Of a DNA stretch of 37,406 nucleotides, positions 1 to 8,593 are shown piece after piece. Position 1 is the first letter of the stretch; every line of letters starts with the position of its first letter. The position numbers and the translations under genes were made by a program. The notes under the pieces were generated by a model. The model was not told the DNA's origin. It did no database searches and worked only from the letters and a program-made list of their open reading frames with translations. Origin of the DNA: Bacteroidota bacterium (GTDB lineage: Bacteria > Bacteroidota > Ignavibacteria > UBA10030 > UBA8401); contig JAUXTU010000098.1 of NCBI GenBank assembly GCA_030679145.1, forward strand, positions 1 through 37,406, read 5' to 3'.

Positions 1-494
1 TTGACAAAATTTTCGAGGATTTGACTCCCAATTTCTTCCTCACCTTCGATAAGCATTTTAATGTTCACGGGAAGTTTTCCGTAATGCTTCATCAATGCTT
101 CAATTCCTTTAAAATGGATGAATACTTGTCCTTTGTCATCAACTGACCCACGCGCGTATATATTTTCACCACGTACAGACATTTCAAAAGGAGGCGATGT
201 CCAAAGGTTTATCGGATCTTCAGGCTGAACATCGTAATGTCCATAGAATAGAACTGTCGGCGCACCAGGAGCACCAAGCCATTCACTATACACAACGGGA
301 TGACCTGCTGTCGGCATTATTTTTATATTTTGCATCCCAATTGTATTCATGTGATCGGCGATCCATTGTGCACATTGCTGCATATCTCCGTTATGATTTG
401 ATTGGGAACTGACACTGGGAATAGCAAGAAAATCTTTAAGTTCAGAGAGGTATCGTTGTTTGTTTGTTTCAATATACGAGAGAACTTTTTCCAT
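1..494 (-). CDS. M20-family dipeptidase (partial, N-terminal part)
   Basis: Reading from an ATG at 494 down to the window edge gives about 164 residues of an M20/carnosinase-type metallodipeptidase; the C-terminal two thirds lie outside the window. Seen directly: an HYDVQPED motif (first metal-binding His of the M20 fold), then ARGSVDDKGQ (bridging Asp region) and EGEEEIGS (the Glu-Glu pair acting as general base and metal ligand), in the order and spacing usual for the family. There is no signal peptide, so a cytosolic enzyme cleaving short peptides is likely; substrate preference cannot be read. The start is supported by a TAAGGAAA ribosome-binding site just upstream and a promoter at 538-566. 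The gene is probably transcribed on its own, because a large inverted repeat separates it from the upstream DHS-like gene. Only the fragment nature limits certainty. Confidence 0.93.
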   Translation of the reverse strand, partial: MEKVLSYIETNKQRYLSELKDFLAIPSVSSQSNHNGDMQQCAQWIADHMNTIGMQNIKIMPTAGHPVVYSEWLGAPGAPTVLFYGHYDVQPEDPINLWTSPPFEMSVRGENIYARGSVDDKGQVFIHFKGIEALMKHYGKLPVNIKMLIEGEEEIGSQILENFV

Positions 495-537
495 TAGTTT
501 GTTTCCTTAGGAGAGGTCGGTTGTAAATAATGGTAAA

Positions 538-566
538 AATATAGCCACGACTTTTTTCAAATGCAA
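538..566 (-). promoter_or_regulatory. Sigma70-like promoter for the M20 dipeptidase
   Basis: On the minus strand TTGCAT (561-566) is followed by 17 bases and TATATT (538-543). Transcription would start near 531, giving a leader of about 37 nt before the ATG at 494. Prediction from sequence only. Confidence 0.5.
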
Positions 567-635
567 TGGAAGCAGCGTAAATTTAAAAATAAAAAAAACC
601 GATAGATTTGACTTTCGGGCTTCTATATTCTATAC

Positions 636-683
636 AACATACCGTTCGTTGTAAACAAGTTCGTAGTGAACGAACGGTATGTT
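636..683. repeat. 15-bp perfect inverted repeat with 18-nt loop
   Basis: AACATACCGTTCGTT (636-650) is the exact reverse complement of 669-683, separated by 18 bases. It begins 16 bp after the DHS-like stop codon. On the minus strand it is not followed by a T-run, so it is not a standard intrinsic terminator. It could still stop transcription or protect the mRNA 3' end, or be one copy of a dispersed palindromic repeat. Confidence 0.75.
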
Positions 684-699
684 CAAGAAAATATCATTA

Positions 700-1728
700 C
701 TATTTTTGGAACATCTTTGTCCATTCATATTTCTTCCGTTTTTTCCAGTCAGCATTATGATAGAGATAACTGAAAATAAGAGGAACAACTGTTGTTGCTT
801 CTGCATACACCATTTGCTCCCATGTTGTTTTCACTTTTCCCCACGAACTTGCTTCTTTTAGTGTTGAAGATGAGCACGCTCCGTCTCGAACGTCGGCAAC
901 GGTAATTTGAATAGCATATTCATGCATTGGAACATCAACGCCAAGTACTTCTGCGCAGACAACCGTGTCTTGAATGAAATTCTTTGGAACCCCTCCGCCA
1001 ATCATAAACAACCCGGATGTTTTAGCAGACATTTTTATCTGAGTTAATTCATAAAAATCTTTTACGGAATCGATCGTCATATATGGTTTTCCCGCTTTCA
1101 TGCGATCATGCTGATGCTTTACCAAACCAAATCCTGCAGAAGAGTCGGTAAATGCCGGACAGAAGATTGGAACATTATTCTCATAAGCGAGTTGAACAAG
1201 TGAATTCTTCTTTTTGGCATTTTTTGTCAGCCATTTTCCCATTTCATAAATGAATTCACGCGAAGAATATGGCCTGTTCTCTAAAGAATCAGCAATCGTT
1301 TTGATAGCACCGTCACACACTTGCAATGCTTCTTCATCAATGTAGGTATCATAAATTCGATCGACATAATTATTGCGAAGCATGTTGTCATCAATGAATG
1401 GTGTCCCTTTATAATGCTTGAAACCAAGTGCTTCAAAGAAATCCATGTCCACAATGGATGCGCCGGTTGCAACGACCATGTCCACCATGTTGTATTTGAC
1501 CATGTCTGAATACACATTCATACATCCACCGGCACTGGTACTGCCTGCAAGAACTAATGCGTTTGTGCAGCCTTTATGTTCGATCATTTTTTTGAAGATA
1601 TCAGTTGCACGCGCAGTATCACGCGAACTAAATGACATATCACGCATTGCATCGATGATTGGAGTTGAATTGAACTTTGTCGCATCAACCTGCTTTACAA
1701 CTTCTTTTAAAAGGTCTTTTTTCTTCAT
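700..1728 (-). CDS. Deoxyhypusine synthase-like protein (possible homospermidine synthase)
   Basis: A protein of 342 aa with the full deoxyhypusine synthase fold signature: NAD-binding stretches AGSTSAGGC (61-69) and VATGASIVD (86-94), CPAFTDSSAGFGL (190-202), GGGVPKN (244-250), and EASSWGK with the catalytic Lys at about 298. In eukaryotes and archaea the family transfers the aminobutyl group of spermidine to a lysine of eIF5A/aIF5A. Bacteria lack that substrate, and bacterial members are linked instead to polyamine chemistry such as homospermidine formation. Retention of the lysine that forms the enzyme-imine intermediate argues for an active aminobutyl transferase. The ATG has a good AAGGAG site. 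It lies 45 bp after an SMR-type exporter gene, so the two are probably one transcript. Family assignment is firm; the substrate is not determined. Confidence 0.9.
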   Translation of the reverse strand: MKKKDLLKEVVKQVDATKFNSTPIIDAMRDMSFSSRDTARATDIFKKMIEHKGCTNALVLAGSTSAGGCMNVYSDMVKYNMVDMVVATGASIVDMDFFEALGFKHYKGTPFIDDNMLRNNYVDRIYDTYIDEEALQVCDGAIKTIADSLENRPYSSREFIYEMGKWLTKNAKKKNSLVQLAYENNVPIFCPAFTDSSAGFGLVKHQHDRMKAGKPYMTIDSVKDFYELTQIKMSAKTSGLFMIGGGVPKNFIQDTVVCAEVLGVDVPMHEYAIQITVADVRDGACSSSTLKEASSWGKVKTTWEQMVYAEATTVVPLIFSYLYHNADWKKRKKYEWTKMFQK

Positions 1729-1773
1729 TGTGTTTCTCCTTGTGATGTAATTATGATAAGTGTTAAATTAAAT

Positions 1774-2103
1774 TCAATGTGATGAGACTACTTTCAAACC
1801 GATTATTGAGCCGACCAATGTCGTTAGAAAGAATATCCTCCAAAAATCCGCCGGTTCCTTAAAGACTAAAATTCCAACAAGAACAGTTCCAATTGCTCCT
1901 ACTCCTGTCCAAACAGCATACGCGGTTCCTATCGGTAATGTTTGTGTTGCTCTATATAACAGATACATACTTACCGAGAGACAGATAAAGAATCCTCCCA
2001 TCCAGAATGCTGCTTCAATTCCGCTGGTTTCTTTTGCTTTTCCAAGACATGATGCAAAACCAACTTCAAAAAATCCTGCAATAATAAGAATAACCCAATT
2101 CAT
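1774..2103 (-). CDS. Small multidrug resistance (SMR) transporter, SugE/Gdx-like
   Basis: A protein of 109 aa with four hydrophobic helices, the usual SMR length. The key Glu13 of helix 1 (IAGFFEVGF) and the helix-3 motif GTAYAVWTGVGAIG are present, which resembles SugE/Gdx more than EmrE. SMR proteins work as dual-topology antiparallel dimers in the inner membrane, exchanging protons for cations; Gdx members export guanidinium. Residue 16 is Phe, where characterised guanidinium exporters have Trp, and there is a short Lys/Glu-rich loop (GKAKETSG) after helix 1, so the substrate may differ. I start at the ATG at 2103, where the family N-terminus (MNWVILIIAG) begins, instead of an ATG nine codons upstream. 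It is the first gene of a likely two-gene unit with the DHS-like enzyme. Confidence 0.88.
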   Translation of the reverse strand: MNWVILIIAGFFEVGFASCLGKAKETSGIEAAFWMGGFFICLSVSMYLLYRATQTLPIGTAYAVWTGVGAIGTVLVGILVFKEPADFWRIFFLTTLVGSIIGLKVVSSH

Positions 2104-2326
2104 AAATACCTGCGTTGAAAATCTGTTCAACTAAAATTGACAAATACTAAAATGGAAAACGGAAATGGAAATCGTTAGTTCGCTGAGGAACTGTCTGAAA
2201 GGATAAATGACGAAATATAGATCGTCTCTAAGAAGTGTATTGTTATGAAGGAGTTATTCACTGGTAGTTTGTTGGTATATTTTCACTACAAAAATATTAT
2301 TTTTTCCCCGATGCTACAACAACGAA

Positions 2327-3295
2327 TTATAGATACCGCAATTCCGGATGCAAATAATTCTGAACGTAATTTTTCACAGATTCTTCAAGCGAACGGAATT
2401 GAATCGGACATCCTGCCTGTTGCAGTTTTGTAATCGATGCTTCCGTATGATATTGATACGCATTGCGGATCGATTCCGGCATCTCTATATATTCAATATT
2501 TGTTTGGAGATCGAGCGCAGAAAAAACAGCTGCAGCAAGATCATTCCACGTGCGTGCTTTCCCTGTTCCGAGATTGAAGATTCCATTAGCTTTAGGATTT
2601 TTTAAGAACCACCAAAGAACTTCCGTACAATCTTTTATGTACACAAAATCCCTAACCTGATCGCCATGTTTATATTCCGGCTTGTAGGATTTGAATAATC
2701 TGATCTTTCCATTCTCTTGTATCTGATAATAGGCTTTGCACACCAAACTCTTCATCTCATCTTTATGATATTCATTCGGACCAAATACATTGAAGAATTT
2801 TATACCAACAACTTTATTTTCTAATTGATTTCTGAGAAGCCAAAGATCGAAAATTTGTTTCGAGTAACCATACGCGTTCAGCGGCACTAACTTTTGCACA
2901 AGTTCATAATCATCGGAAAATCCTAGTGAACCATCGCCGTACGTTGCACCGCTGCTTGCATAAATGAAACGCGCCTTCTTACGGATCGACCATTCTGCCA
3001 ACGCACGAGTATATCGGTAATTGTTCTCCATTAAATGGTCTACATTTTTTTCTGTAGTCGAAGAATTGGCTCCCATATGAATAATCGCATCGATCTTTGG
3101 AAGCCGGTCATTCAATAATATTTCTAAAAAATTATCCTTGTGAACATAATCATTAAAGCGCTTGCCAACAAGATTCTTCCATTTAACAGATGTCGAAAGC
3201 TCATCGACAACCAGAATATCTGTTTCTCCATTCTCATTCAGTTTGGAGATCATTGCGCTTCCAATAAATCCGGCACCGCCAGTTACTACGATCAT
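2327..3295 (-). CDS. hldD: ADP-L-glycero-D-manno-heptose 6-epimerase
   Basis: A protein of 322 aa, an extended short-chain dehydrogenase. It has an N-terminal GGAGFIG nucleotide loop (6-12), VDELS after the second strand, the family stretch IYASSGATYG (111-120), and a YGYSK motif with catalytic Tyr142 and Lys146. FFNVFGPNE and the substrate loop ending GNLGTGKARTW-like follow in order. HldD epimerises ADP-D-glycero-D-manno-heptose at C6 to give the ADP-L,D-heptose used for the LPS inner core, so the cell makes a heptose-containing outer membrane. The start codon overlaps the metG stop by 4 bp, indicating translational coupling. It is the last gene of the omp85-holB-metG-hldD unit. No clear terminator is seen in the roughly 220 bp below it. 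Length and motifs match the family. Confidence 0.93.
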   Translation of the reverse strand: MIVVTGGAGFIGSAMISKLNENGETDILVVDELSTSVKWKNLVGKRFNDYVHKDNFLEILLNDRLPKIDAIIHMGANSSTTEKNVDHLMENNYRYTRALAEWSIRKKARFIYASSGATYGDGSLGFSDDYELVQKLVPLNAYGYSKQIFDLWLLRNQLENKVVGIKFFNVFGPNEYHKDEMKSLVCKAYYQIQENGKIRLFKSYKPEYKHGDQVRDFVYIKDCTEVLWWFLKNPKANGIFNLGTGKARTWNDLAAAVFSALDLQTNIEYIEMPESIRNAYQYHTEASITKLQQAGCPIQFRSLEESVKNYVQNYLHPELRYL

Positions 3296-5358
3296 TTTAT
3301 TCCAACTCCTGAATCAACATTGGTTGAGGAAGTAAGTAAAGCAAAGTTTGCACCATCTGCCGCCGTTGCAAGTAGCATACCTTGAGATTCAACTCCCATT
3401 AATTTTGCCGGAGCAAGGTTCGCTACAACGATGATCGTTTTTCCTATCAACTGTTCCGGTGAAAGCTTTTCAGCAATACCTGCGACGATCTGTCGTTTTT
3501 CAAATCCTAGATCAATCTGTAAACGTATTAATTTCTTTGATTTTGGAACAGCTTCCGCTTCAATAATCTTTGCAATGCGAAGGTCGACTTTTGCGAAGTC
3601 GTCGTATGTAATCTGAGGTTTTACCGGCGCATAATTAGATACCACTGATTCATTTTCTTTTTTCGCTTCTGCGTTTATTCCTAGTGTAGATAATTCCTGT
3701 TCGATTGTCGTATCCTCAATTTTAGTAAATAAAATTTCTGATTGACCTAACTGATGTCCATCAAGTAATTGCGGTTCTCCGGCGTTCATCCATTGTTCAT
3801 TATCCACAATAGAATTTTGATTAAGCATTTTAAAAACTTTATCCGATGAAAAAGGAACCACCGGTGAGAACAACACTGCCAGTGATCGTACAATGTTCAA
3901 ACAAATGTTCAAAGTTGTGCCGCATTGTTCCGGATTTGTTTTGAATGATTTCCACGGCTCGCTGTCGTTAAAATATTTGTTCGCAGCACGAGCAACATTC
4001 ATCATCTCCATCGTTGCATCTCGGAATTTGAATTGCTCAATAAAAACCGCAATCCTTTGGGGAGCAGTTTGAACGTATACAAGGACTTCTCGATCCAGAT
4101 CATTCATCTTTCCACGTTTCGGAACTTTGTTTTCAAAGTTCTTTGCAACAAACGTTATTGTGCGATTAATGAAGTTTCCATAAATGTCGGCGAGTTCATT
4201 ATTGTTCTTAGCCTGGAAATCTTTCCAATAAAAATCAGAATCTTTGGTTTCCGGAAGATTGGTCGCTAATGTGTACCTAAAAGTATCTGCCGGATATCGC
4301 TCAAGAATATCTTTTAGATAGATTGCATTATTTCTGCTCTTTGAAAATTTTCCACCCTCTAAATTCAAAAACTCATTTGCGGGAACATTATCCGGTAAGA
4401 TATATCCACCTTTTGCCATCAACTCAGCTGGAAAAACAATCGTGTGGAAAACAATATTATCCTTCCCTAAGAATGCAATATATCGAGTTGAAGTGTCACA
4501 CCAATATTCTTTCCATTTTTCTGGTTTCCCTTGTTGGATTGCCCATTCCTTTGTACTTGATATATAACCTAGCACAGCATCGAACCAAACATACAGCACT
4601 TTTCCCTCAACACCCTCAATTGGTACCGGAATTCCCCAGCTTAAGTCTCGCGTTACCGCTCTATCCTGCAGACCCTCTTTTAACCAACTGCGTGTTTGTT
4701 GAAGGGTATTATCTTTCCAATCTTTTGAATGGCTCTCAGTGTATTCTTCCAATTTTTTTTGAAACTTTCCAAGAGTAAAAAACCAATGCTTTGTTTTTTT
4801 AACAATCGGGGTTTTTCCGGTGATCAAACTTTTTGGGTTTTTCAATTCCAATTGATCGTAATATTTTCCGCAATTGTCACACTGATCACCGCGTGCTTTA
4901 TCATTTCCACAATTCGGACAAGTTCCTTCAACATATCTGTCGGGAAGGAACATCTTTGCATCGGCATCGTAAAACTGCTCTTCTTCTTTTTCTTTCAGAT
5001 AACCTTTTGAAAGAAGATCGAGAAAAAATTCTTTGGATGTTTCGTGATGGATCGGAAGTGATGTGCGTGAATAATTATCGAACTTGATACCGAACTTTTT
5101 GAATGATTCTTTATTTGCTTTGTGATATTTATCCACAATTGCTTGCGGGGTCGTTTTTTCTTTTTCCGCTGAGATCGTGATTGCTACACCGTGCTCATCC
5201 GAGCCGCAAATGTGCAATACTTCTCTCTGTTGCAATCGTTGGTAGCGCGTATAAATATCAGACGGAACATAACAACCAGCTAAGTGACCGAGATGGATGT
5301 GCCCATTTGCATATGGAAGTGCCGAGGTAACTAAGATTCGTTTAAAATTATTTTGCAT
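3292..5358 (-). CDS. metG: Methionyl-tRNA synthetase
   Basis: A protein of 688 aa, full length for the long bacterial form. It has a class I signature HLGH at 22-25 (variant of HIGH), a zinc knuckle with CPNCGNDKARGDQCDNCG (two CxxC pairs), KFSKS in place of KMSKS, and WFDAVLGY near the active site. The C-terminal ~110 residues form the EMAP-II/Trbp111-like tRNA-binding domain (DLRIAKIIEAEAVPKSKKL, then GMLLAT), which also dimerises the enzyme. It charges tRNA-Met in the cytosol. Its start overlaps the end of holB by 11 bp and its stop overlaps the hldD start by 4 bp, so it sits inside a tightly coupled gene set. No T-box or other leader is possible here because the 5' end is inside holB. Confidence 0.97.
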   Translation of the reverse strand: MQNNFKRILVTSALPYANGHIHLGHLAGCYVPSDIYTRYQRLQQREVLHICGSDEHGVAITISAEKEKTTPQAIVDKYHKANKESFKKFGIKFDNYSRTSLPIHHETSKEFFLDLLSKGYLKEKEEEQFYDADAKMFLPDRYVEGTCPNCGNDKARGDQCDNCGKYYDQLELKNPKSLITGKTPIVKKTKHWFFTLGKFQKKLEEYTESHSKDWKDNTLQQTRSWLKEGLQDRAVTRDLSWGIPVPIEGVEGKVLYVWFDAVLGYISSTKEWAIQQGKPEKWKEYWCDTSTRYIAFLGKDNIVFHTIVFPAELMAKGGYILPDNVPANEFLNLEGGKFSKSRNNAIYLKDILERYPADTFRYTLATNLPETKDSDFYWKDFQAKNNNELADIYGNFINRTITFVAKNFENKVPKRGKMNDLDREVLVYVQTAPQRIAVFIEQFKFRDATMEMMNVARAANKYFNDSEPWKSFKTNPEQCGTTLNICLNIVRSLAVLFSPVVPFSSDKVFKMLNQNSIVDNEQWMNAGEPQLLDGHQLGQSEILFTKIEDTTIEQELSTLGINAEAKKENESVVSNYAPVKPQITYDDFAKVDLRIAKIIEAEAVPKSKKLIRLQIDLGFEKRQIVAGIAEKLSPEQLIGKTIIVVANLAPAKLMGVESQGMLLATAADGANFALLTSSTNVDSGVGIK

Positions 5359-6469
5359 TCAATATTCTACGTAAATTCACTGTTAATGAGAGCATGACAA
5401 GTGGAAGATACACATTTCTGCGGAGAAGTTCGAGTGCTCTTTCGATCGAACTCATACACAATTCTAAGTTTTTCGTACCAAATCTTCCTACAAAACTGCT
5501 CAATTCTTTCTCTTGATCAATATTCAAAATATTGTTTGGTGATTGCTCTCGAATAACCACCGTATCTCGAAACCACACAAGCAGCATTGTCAATATTTGT
5601 TCTGCATTGTCCCTTTTATTCCCCGTCAGATATTCTTCCTGATCTTCAAACAGTTTAATGGTTGATCCACCAAGTATGCTGCGAAGAAATGCAACCGTAT
5701 CTGTTCGATATTTATTTATATCATCACCCAACAATTCAAGGGCACGTGAGTAATTGCCGTTAGCTAATCTGGAAATAAAATGTGCCTGTGTTGGTTCCAC
5801 GGAATTGCGTTCCTCCAACGCAGATTGAATTTCTTCATCCGACAACATTGAACATTGGATAAGCTGACATCGTGAAAGAATCGTTTGTTTTACAGCTTCT
5901 TTTCTGGAAGAGACAAGGATAAAATGAACATCATCAAGAGGTTCTTCAAGAACTTTTAGCAATGAATTTGCAGAAGCATCATTCATCGCGTCAGCATCAA
6001 AAATGATGAATATTTTTTTTCCCGGTTCTGCAGAACTCATAGACGATTCTTTTTTCAACTCTCGGATCGTCTTTATTCGGATAAACTTAGCTTTGGGAAT
6101 ATCGATATGAAAATATGGATTGAGTGCTTTTTCTCCGATCTGCTTACGGACTTCGCCAAGAACATCTGTCTCCATCGGATCAGAATCTTCATTCTTATCA
6201 TTGTCACCGCCGGGCAGCGGAAAAATCAATTTCAAGTTTGGATGCTGAAGTGTTTCCATTTTCTTACAACTGGAACATTCTCCACAAGATGCTTCTCCCT
6301 GCTTATTACACAATAATGTTCTCGCAAATTCAATTGCAAGAGCATCCTTACCAATGCCAACATTTCCCCAGAATAAATATGCATGGGACAATCGTTCATT
6401 ATGAACTGCAGTCTGCAGCGTTCTCTTCACCCGTTGTTGACCAATGATCTTATCCCAGTTAGAATGCAT
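5348..6469 (-). CDS. holB: DNA polymerase III clamp-loader subunit delta' (AAA+ domain)
   Basis: A protein of 373 aa with a RuvB/clamp-loader-like N-terminus (IIGQQRVKRTL). The P-loop is degenerate: GNVGIGKD (35-42) lacks the final Ser/Thr, as in E. coli delta', so ATP binding is doubtful. A four-Cys zinc module follows (Cys54, 62, 65, 68), then a Walker B-like IIFDADAMN (155-163) and the SRC arginine-finger motif (199-201). These features match delta', which helps open the beta clamp and load it on DNA. Between zinc module and core there is an extended loop of about 50 residues with acidic DNDKNEDSD. The gene overlaps omp85 upstream and metG downstream, each by 11 bp. The DnaX alternative is unlikely because of the P-loop and the length. 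Confidence 0.88.
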   Translation of the reverse strand: MHSNWDKIIGQQRVKRTLQTAVHNERLSHAYLFWGNVGIGKDALAIEFARTLLCNKQGEASCGECSSCKKMETLQHPNLKLIFPLPGGDNDKNEDSDPMETDVLGEVRKQIGEKALNPYFHIDIPKAKFIRIKTIRELKKESSMSSAEPGKKIFIIFDADAMNDASANSLLKVLEEPLDDVHFILVSSRKEAVKQTILSRCQLIQCSMLSDEEIQSALEERNSVEPTQAHFISRLANGNYSRALELLGDDINKYRTDTVAFLRSILGGSTIKLFEDQEEYLTGNKRDNAEQILTMLLVWFRDTVVIREQSPNNILNIDQEKELSSFVGRFGTKNLELCMSSIERALELLRRNVYLPLVMLSLTVNLRRILNAK

Positions 6470-8513
6470 GTCCTATGCCAATGTGAACAATTGAAAATGA
6501 ATTAGTAAAGAATTGCTGTTCATATAACCATTGCCTGCCATTCTGTTCTTTAGGATCGTATAATCTCCATGCAAGATCTGCTCGAATTGGACCAACAAAT
6601 GTTTCATATCGTAAACCAACACCAACTGCAAGAGCTATTTCCGATACCATTACATCACTCACTTTATTCCACGTATTACCATAGTCTAAAAATGTTACCA
6701 ACCAAAATCGGGGAATTTCCAGCACATTAAAAATTTTCCCGCCATTAGGGGACAATTGTGTTCGAGATTCAAAACTGCCTTCGAGGGCAAAATTACCACC
6801 AATATTAGAGCCAGGTAAAGCTGAAAGTTGTTTATCTTTCCATCCTCGAACACTTGAACTGCCGCCGGCAAAAAATCTGCGAGGCAGCGGAACAGGTGTC
6901 GTATTTTTGAGATTATATAATTTTGCCATTCCCGTGTTGAATTTTAGTGCAAATACTTGAGACGGTAAATATTCACTACTAAAAAAGTGCTTTAGTAAGA
7001 TCGACAATTTAATATATTCAGAGAATGGAAGTCCAAATCCATCTGCAATTTTTGAGATGACGCCACCTTCTTCAATTGTGCCAGAATGAAAAAAACCTGC
7101 GGTTGGTGAAAAAATATTATTAGTCTTATCCCGCTGCAGCGTGTAAGACTCAATAAAATTGAACTGTTTTGTTGAATCTTCGGGACGAATACCTGATGCA
7201 TCAATTTTTTTATAGAAAGGATCAACACGTTCTATATTTAGATCTGTAATACCGACGGTGTACGTAGAAAGTTTTGTAATAAATCCAAGCTTTGCTCTTA
7301 ATGTTGTAAGATCATAATCACGTTGTTTCTCTGCTTCAGCAGAAAGTGTGATGGATGCACTTGTTTTATTATTCAAAAAATACGGAAAAACAATTTGTGA
7401 TTGAACATCAGCTTTCCCAAACAACGTCGGCTCCGACAGCCCTTTTGAAAACGCTCCGGGAAAATTCAATTCTTCAAAACTATTTGCGCGAATTCTCGGT
7501 GAGAATGAAAAATTCTGTGCCCCTCCGAAAAGATTATGGTGTTTATAGCTTAAACCCAAACCAATCGTTATAAAACTATACTGTGTATTCTCAAGTAAAA
7601 ATTCCGGCGTGATCTCCTGCAATTCCAACGTACGGAATGAAATAATTAAGGGGATGACATTCTTATTACTATCATTCTGGCTTGCCAAAAAATTATGCCG
7701 GACACTGGCAAATTCAAAGATTCCAAGACGGTTAAGATTTTGTTCGCTCTCCATCCGTTTCTCTTCATTATATATCTCCCCTTCCTGAAAATCCATCTGT
7801 CTCAGCATAACGCTGCTGTCAATGCGGTCATCAACATGATCAAAGGTTGTATTACCAAAGACGTACCGTTTCCCCGCATTAAATTTTAAAAGAACGGAGA
7901 TATTGTTCGTTGATGCATAACGGACAGAGGCGCTGCTGTCAAGAAATGCTTCTGAGTAACCACTATTGACCAGTTGTTTCTTAATGCGCGATTGCTCTTC
8001 GGTCAGAAGTTTTTTTGTGAAAGGATCTCCATGTTTCAATAAATTTTTCCCAAGAATATCGTTTCGAACATCAGCATCAATTTCTTCCAAACCCACAATA
8101 TGAACAGTATCTATGAATGATCTTGCATTTTCAGTTATGCCAATAGTTAAATTCACATATTTTTTATCGCTGCTGTACGATATTAGAGTATCAATTTTAG
8201 CGAGAATGTATCCATTATCTTTTAAATAAGTATAAAGATGAATAATATCTTGATAGAAGATATTGGGATCATAATATGCTCTTGGCGATCCGATGCCACG
8301 ATAAATATGCTCATTGAGAAATATTTCTATCGTCCATGGTGTTTCCATTGTAGCCAATTGGCTCACAATCTCATATTCTGAAATATTCTCCCCAACAATT
8401 ACATCAAGATCATTTACTTCGGCTTTTTGAGGAGTCTGGGTAAAACAAAATTGAGGCACAACGATAGCTATAATCGTCAGAAATAAAAAAAAATATAATG
8501 TTTTTACAGTCAA
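6459..8513 (-). CDS. Omp85/BamA-TamA family outer membrane assembly protein
   Basis: A protein of 684 aa with a signal peptide (Lys-Thr then a hydrophobic run, residues 4-25). About 250 residues of POTRA-like repeats follow (for example VDTVHIVGLEEI and LLTEEQSRIKKQL), then a C-terminal 16-strand-type barrel with the Omp85 loop motif VRGWKD and a terminal aromatic (GHAF). BamA/TamA proteins insert beta-barrel proteins or autotransporters into the outer membrane. The length, shorter than BamA, and the limited POTRA number favour a TamA/accessory type. The start is odd: the only reasonable initiator is TTG at 8513, no ATG occurs upstream in frame before the stop near 8574, and the preceding 17 nt are pyrimidine-rich with no Shine-Dalgarno. 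An intrinsic terminator ends only 23 bp upstream. It is the first gene of the overlapping set with holB, metG and hldD. Confidence 0.88.
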   Translation of the reverse strand: MTVKTLYFFLFLTIIAIVVPQFCFTQTPQKAEVNDLDVIVGENISEYEIVSQLATMETPWTIEIFLNEHIYRGIGSPRAYYDPNIFYQDIIHLYTYLKDNGYILAKIDTLISYSSDKKYVNLTIGITENARSFIDTVHIVGLEEIDADVRNDILGKNLLKHGDPFTKKLLTEEQSRIKKQLVNSGYSEAFLDSSASVRYASTNNISVLLKFNAGKRYVFGNTTFDHVDDRIDSSVMLRQMDFQEGEIYNEEKRMESEQNLNRLGIFEFASVRHNFLASQNDSNKNVIPLIISFRTLELQEITPEFLLENTQYSFITIGLGLSYKHHNLFGGAQNFSFSPRIRANSFEELNFPGAFSKGLSEPTLFGKADVQSQIVFPYFLNNKTSASITLSAEAEKQRDYDLTTLRAKLGFITKLSTYTVGITDLNIERVDPFYKKIDASGIRPEDSTKQFNFIESYTLQRDKTNNIFSPTAGFFHSGTIEEGGVISKIADGFGLPFSEYIKLSILLKHFFSSEYLPSQVFALKFNTGMAKLYNLKNTTPVPLPRRFFAGGSSSVRGWKDKQLSALPGSNIGGNFALEGSFESRTQLSPNGGKIFNVLEIPRFWLVTFLDYGNTWNKVSDVMVSEIALAVGVGLRYETFVGPIRADLAWRLYDPKEQNGRQWLYEQQFFTNSFSIVHIGIGHAF

Positions 8514-8535
8514 AGGAAGAAGGGAAGCAGATTGA

Positions 8536-8565
8536 ATAAAAAACCCAGCATCATTATGCTGGGTT
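8536..8565 (-). terminator. Intrinsic terminator after the DUF2795-like gene
   Basis: AACCCAGCAT (8542-8551) and its exact complement (8556-8565) form a 10-bp stem with a 4-nt loop. On the minus strand it is followed directly by a run of six T residues (8538-8543). It lies 29 bp below the stop of the 74-aa gene and ends 23 bp before the Omp85 start, leaving no room for a separate promoter. Confidence 0.9.
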
Positions 8566-8593
8566 ATTGTAAACTATACATTCATCAACAGTA

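Noticed and set aside
4323-4778. A 151-codon plus-strand frame inside metG
   Set aside because: It is a shadow of metG; no signal sequence, domain or ribosome-binding site supports it.
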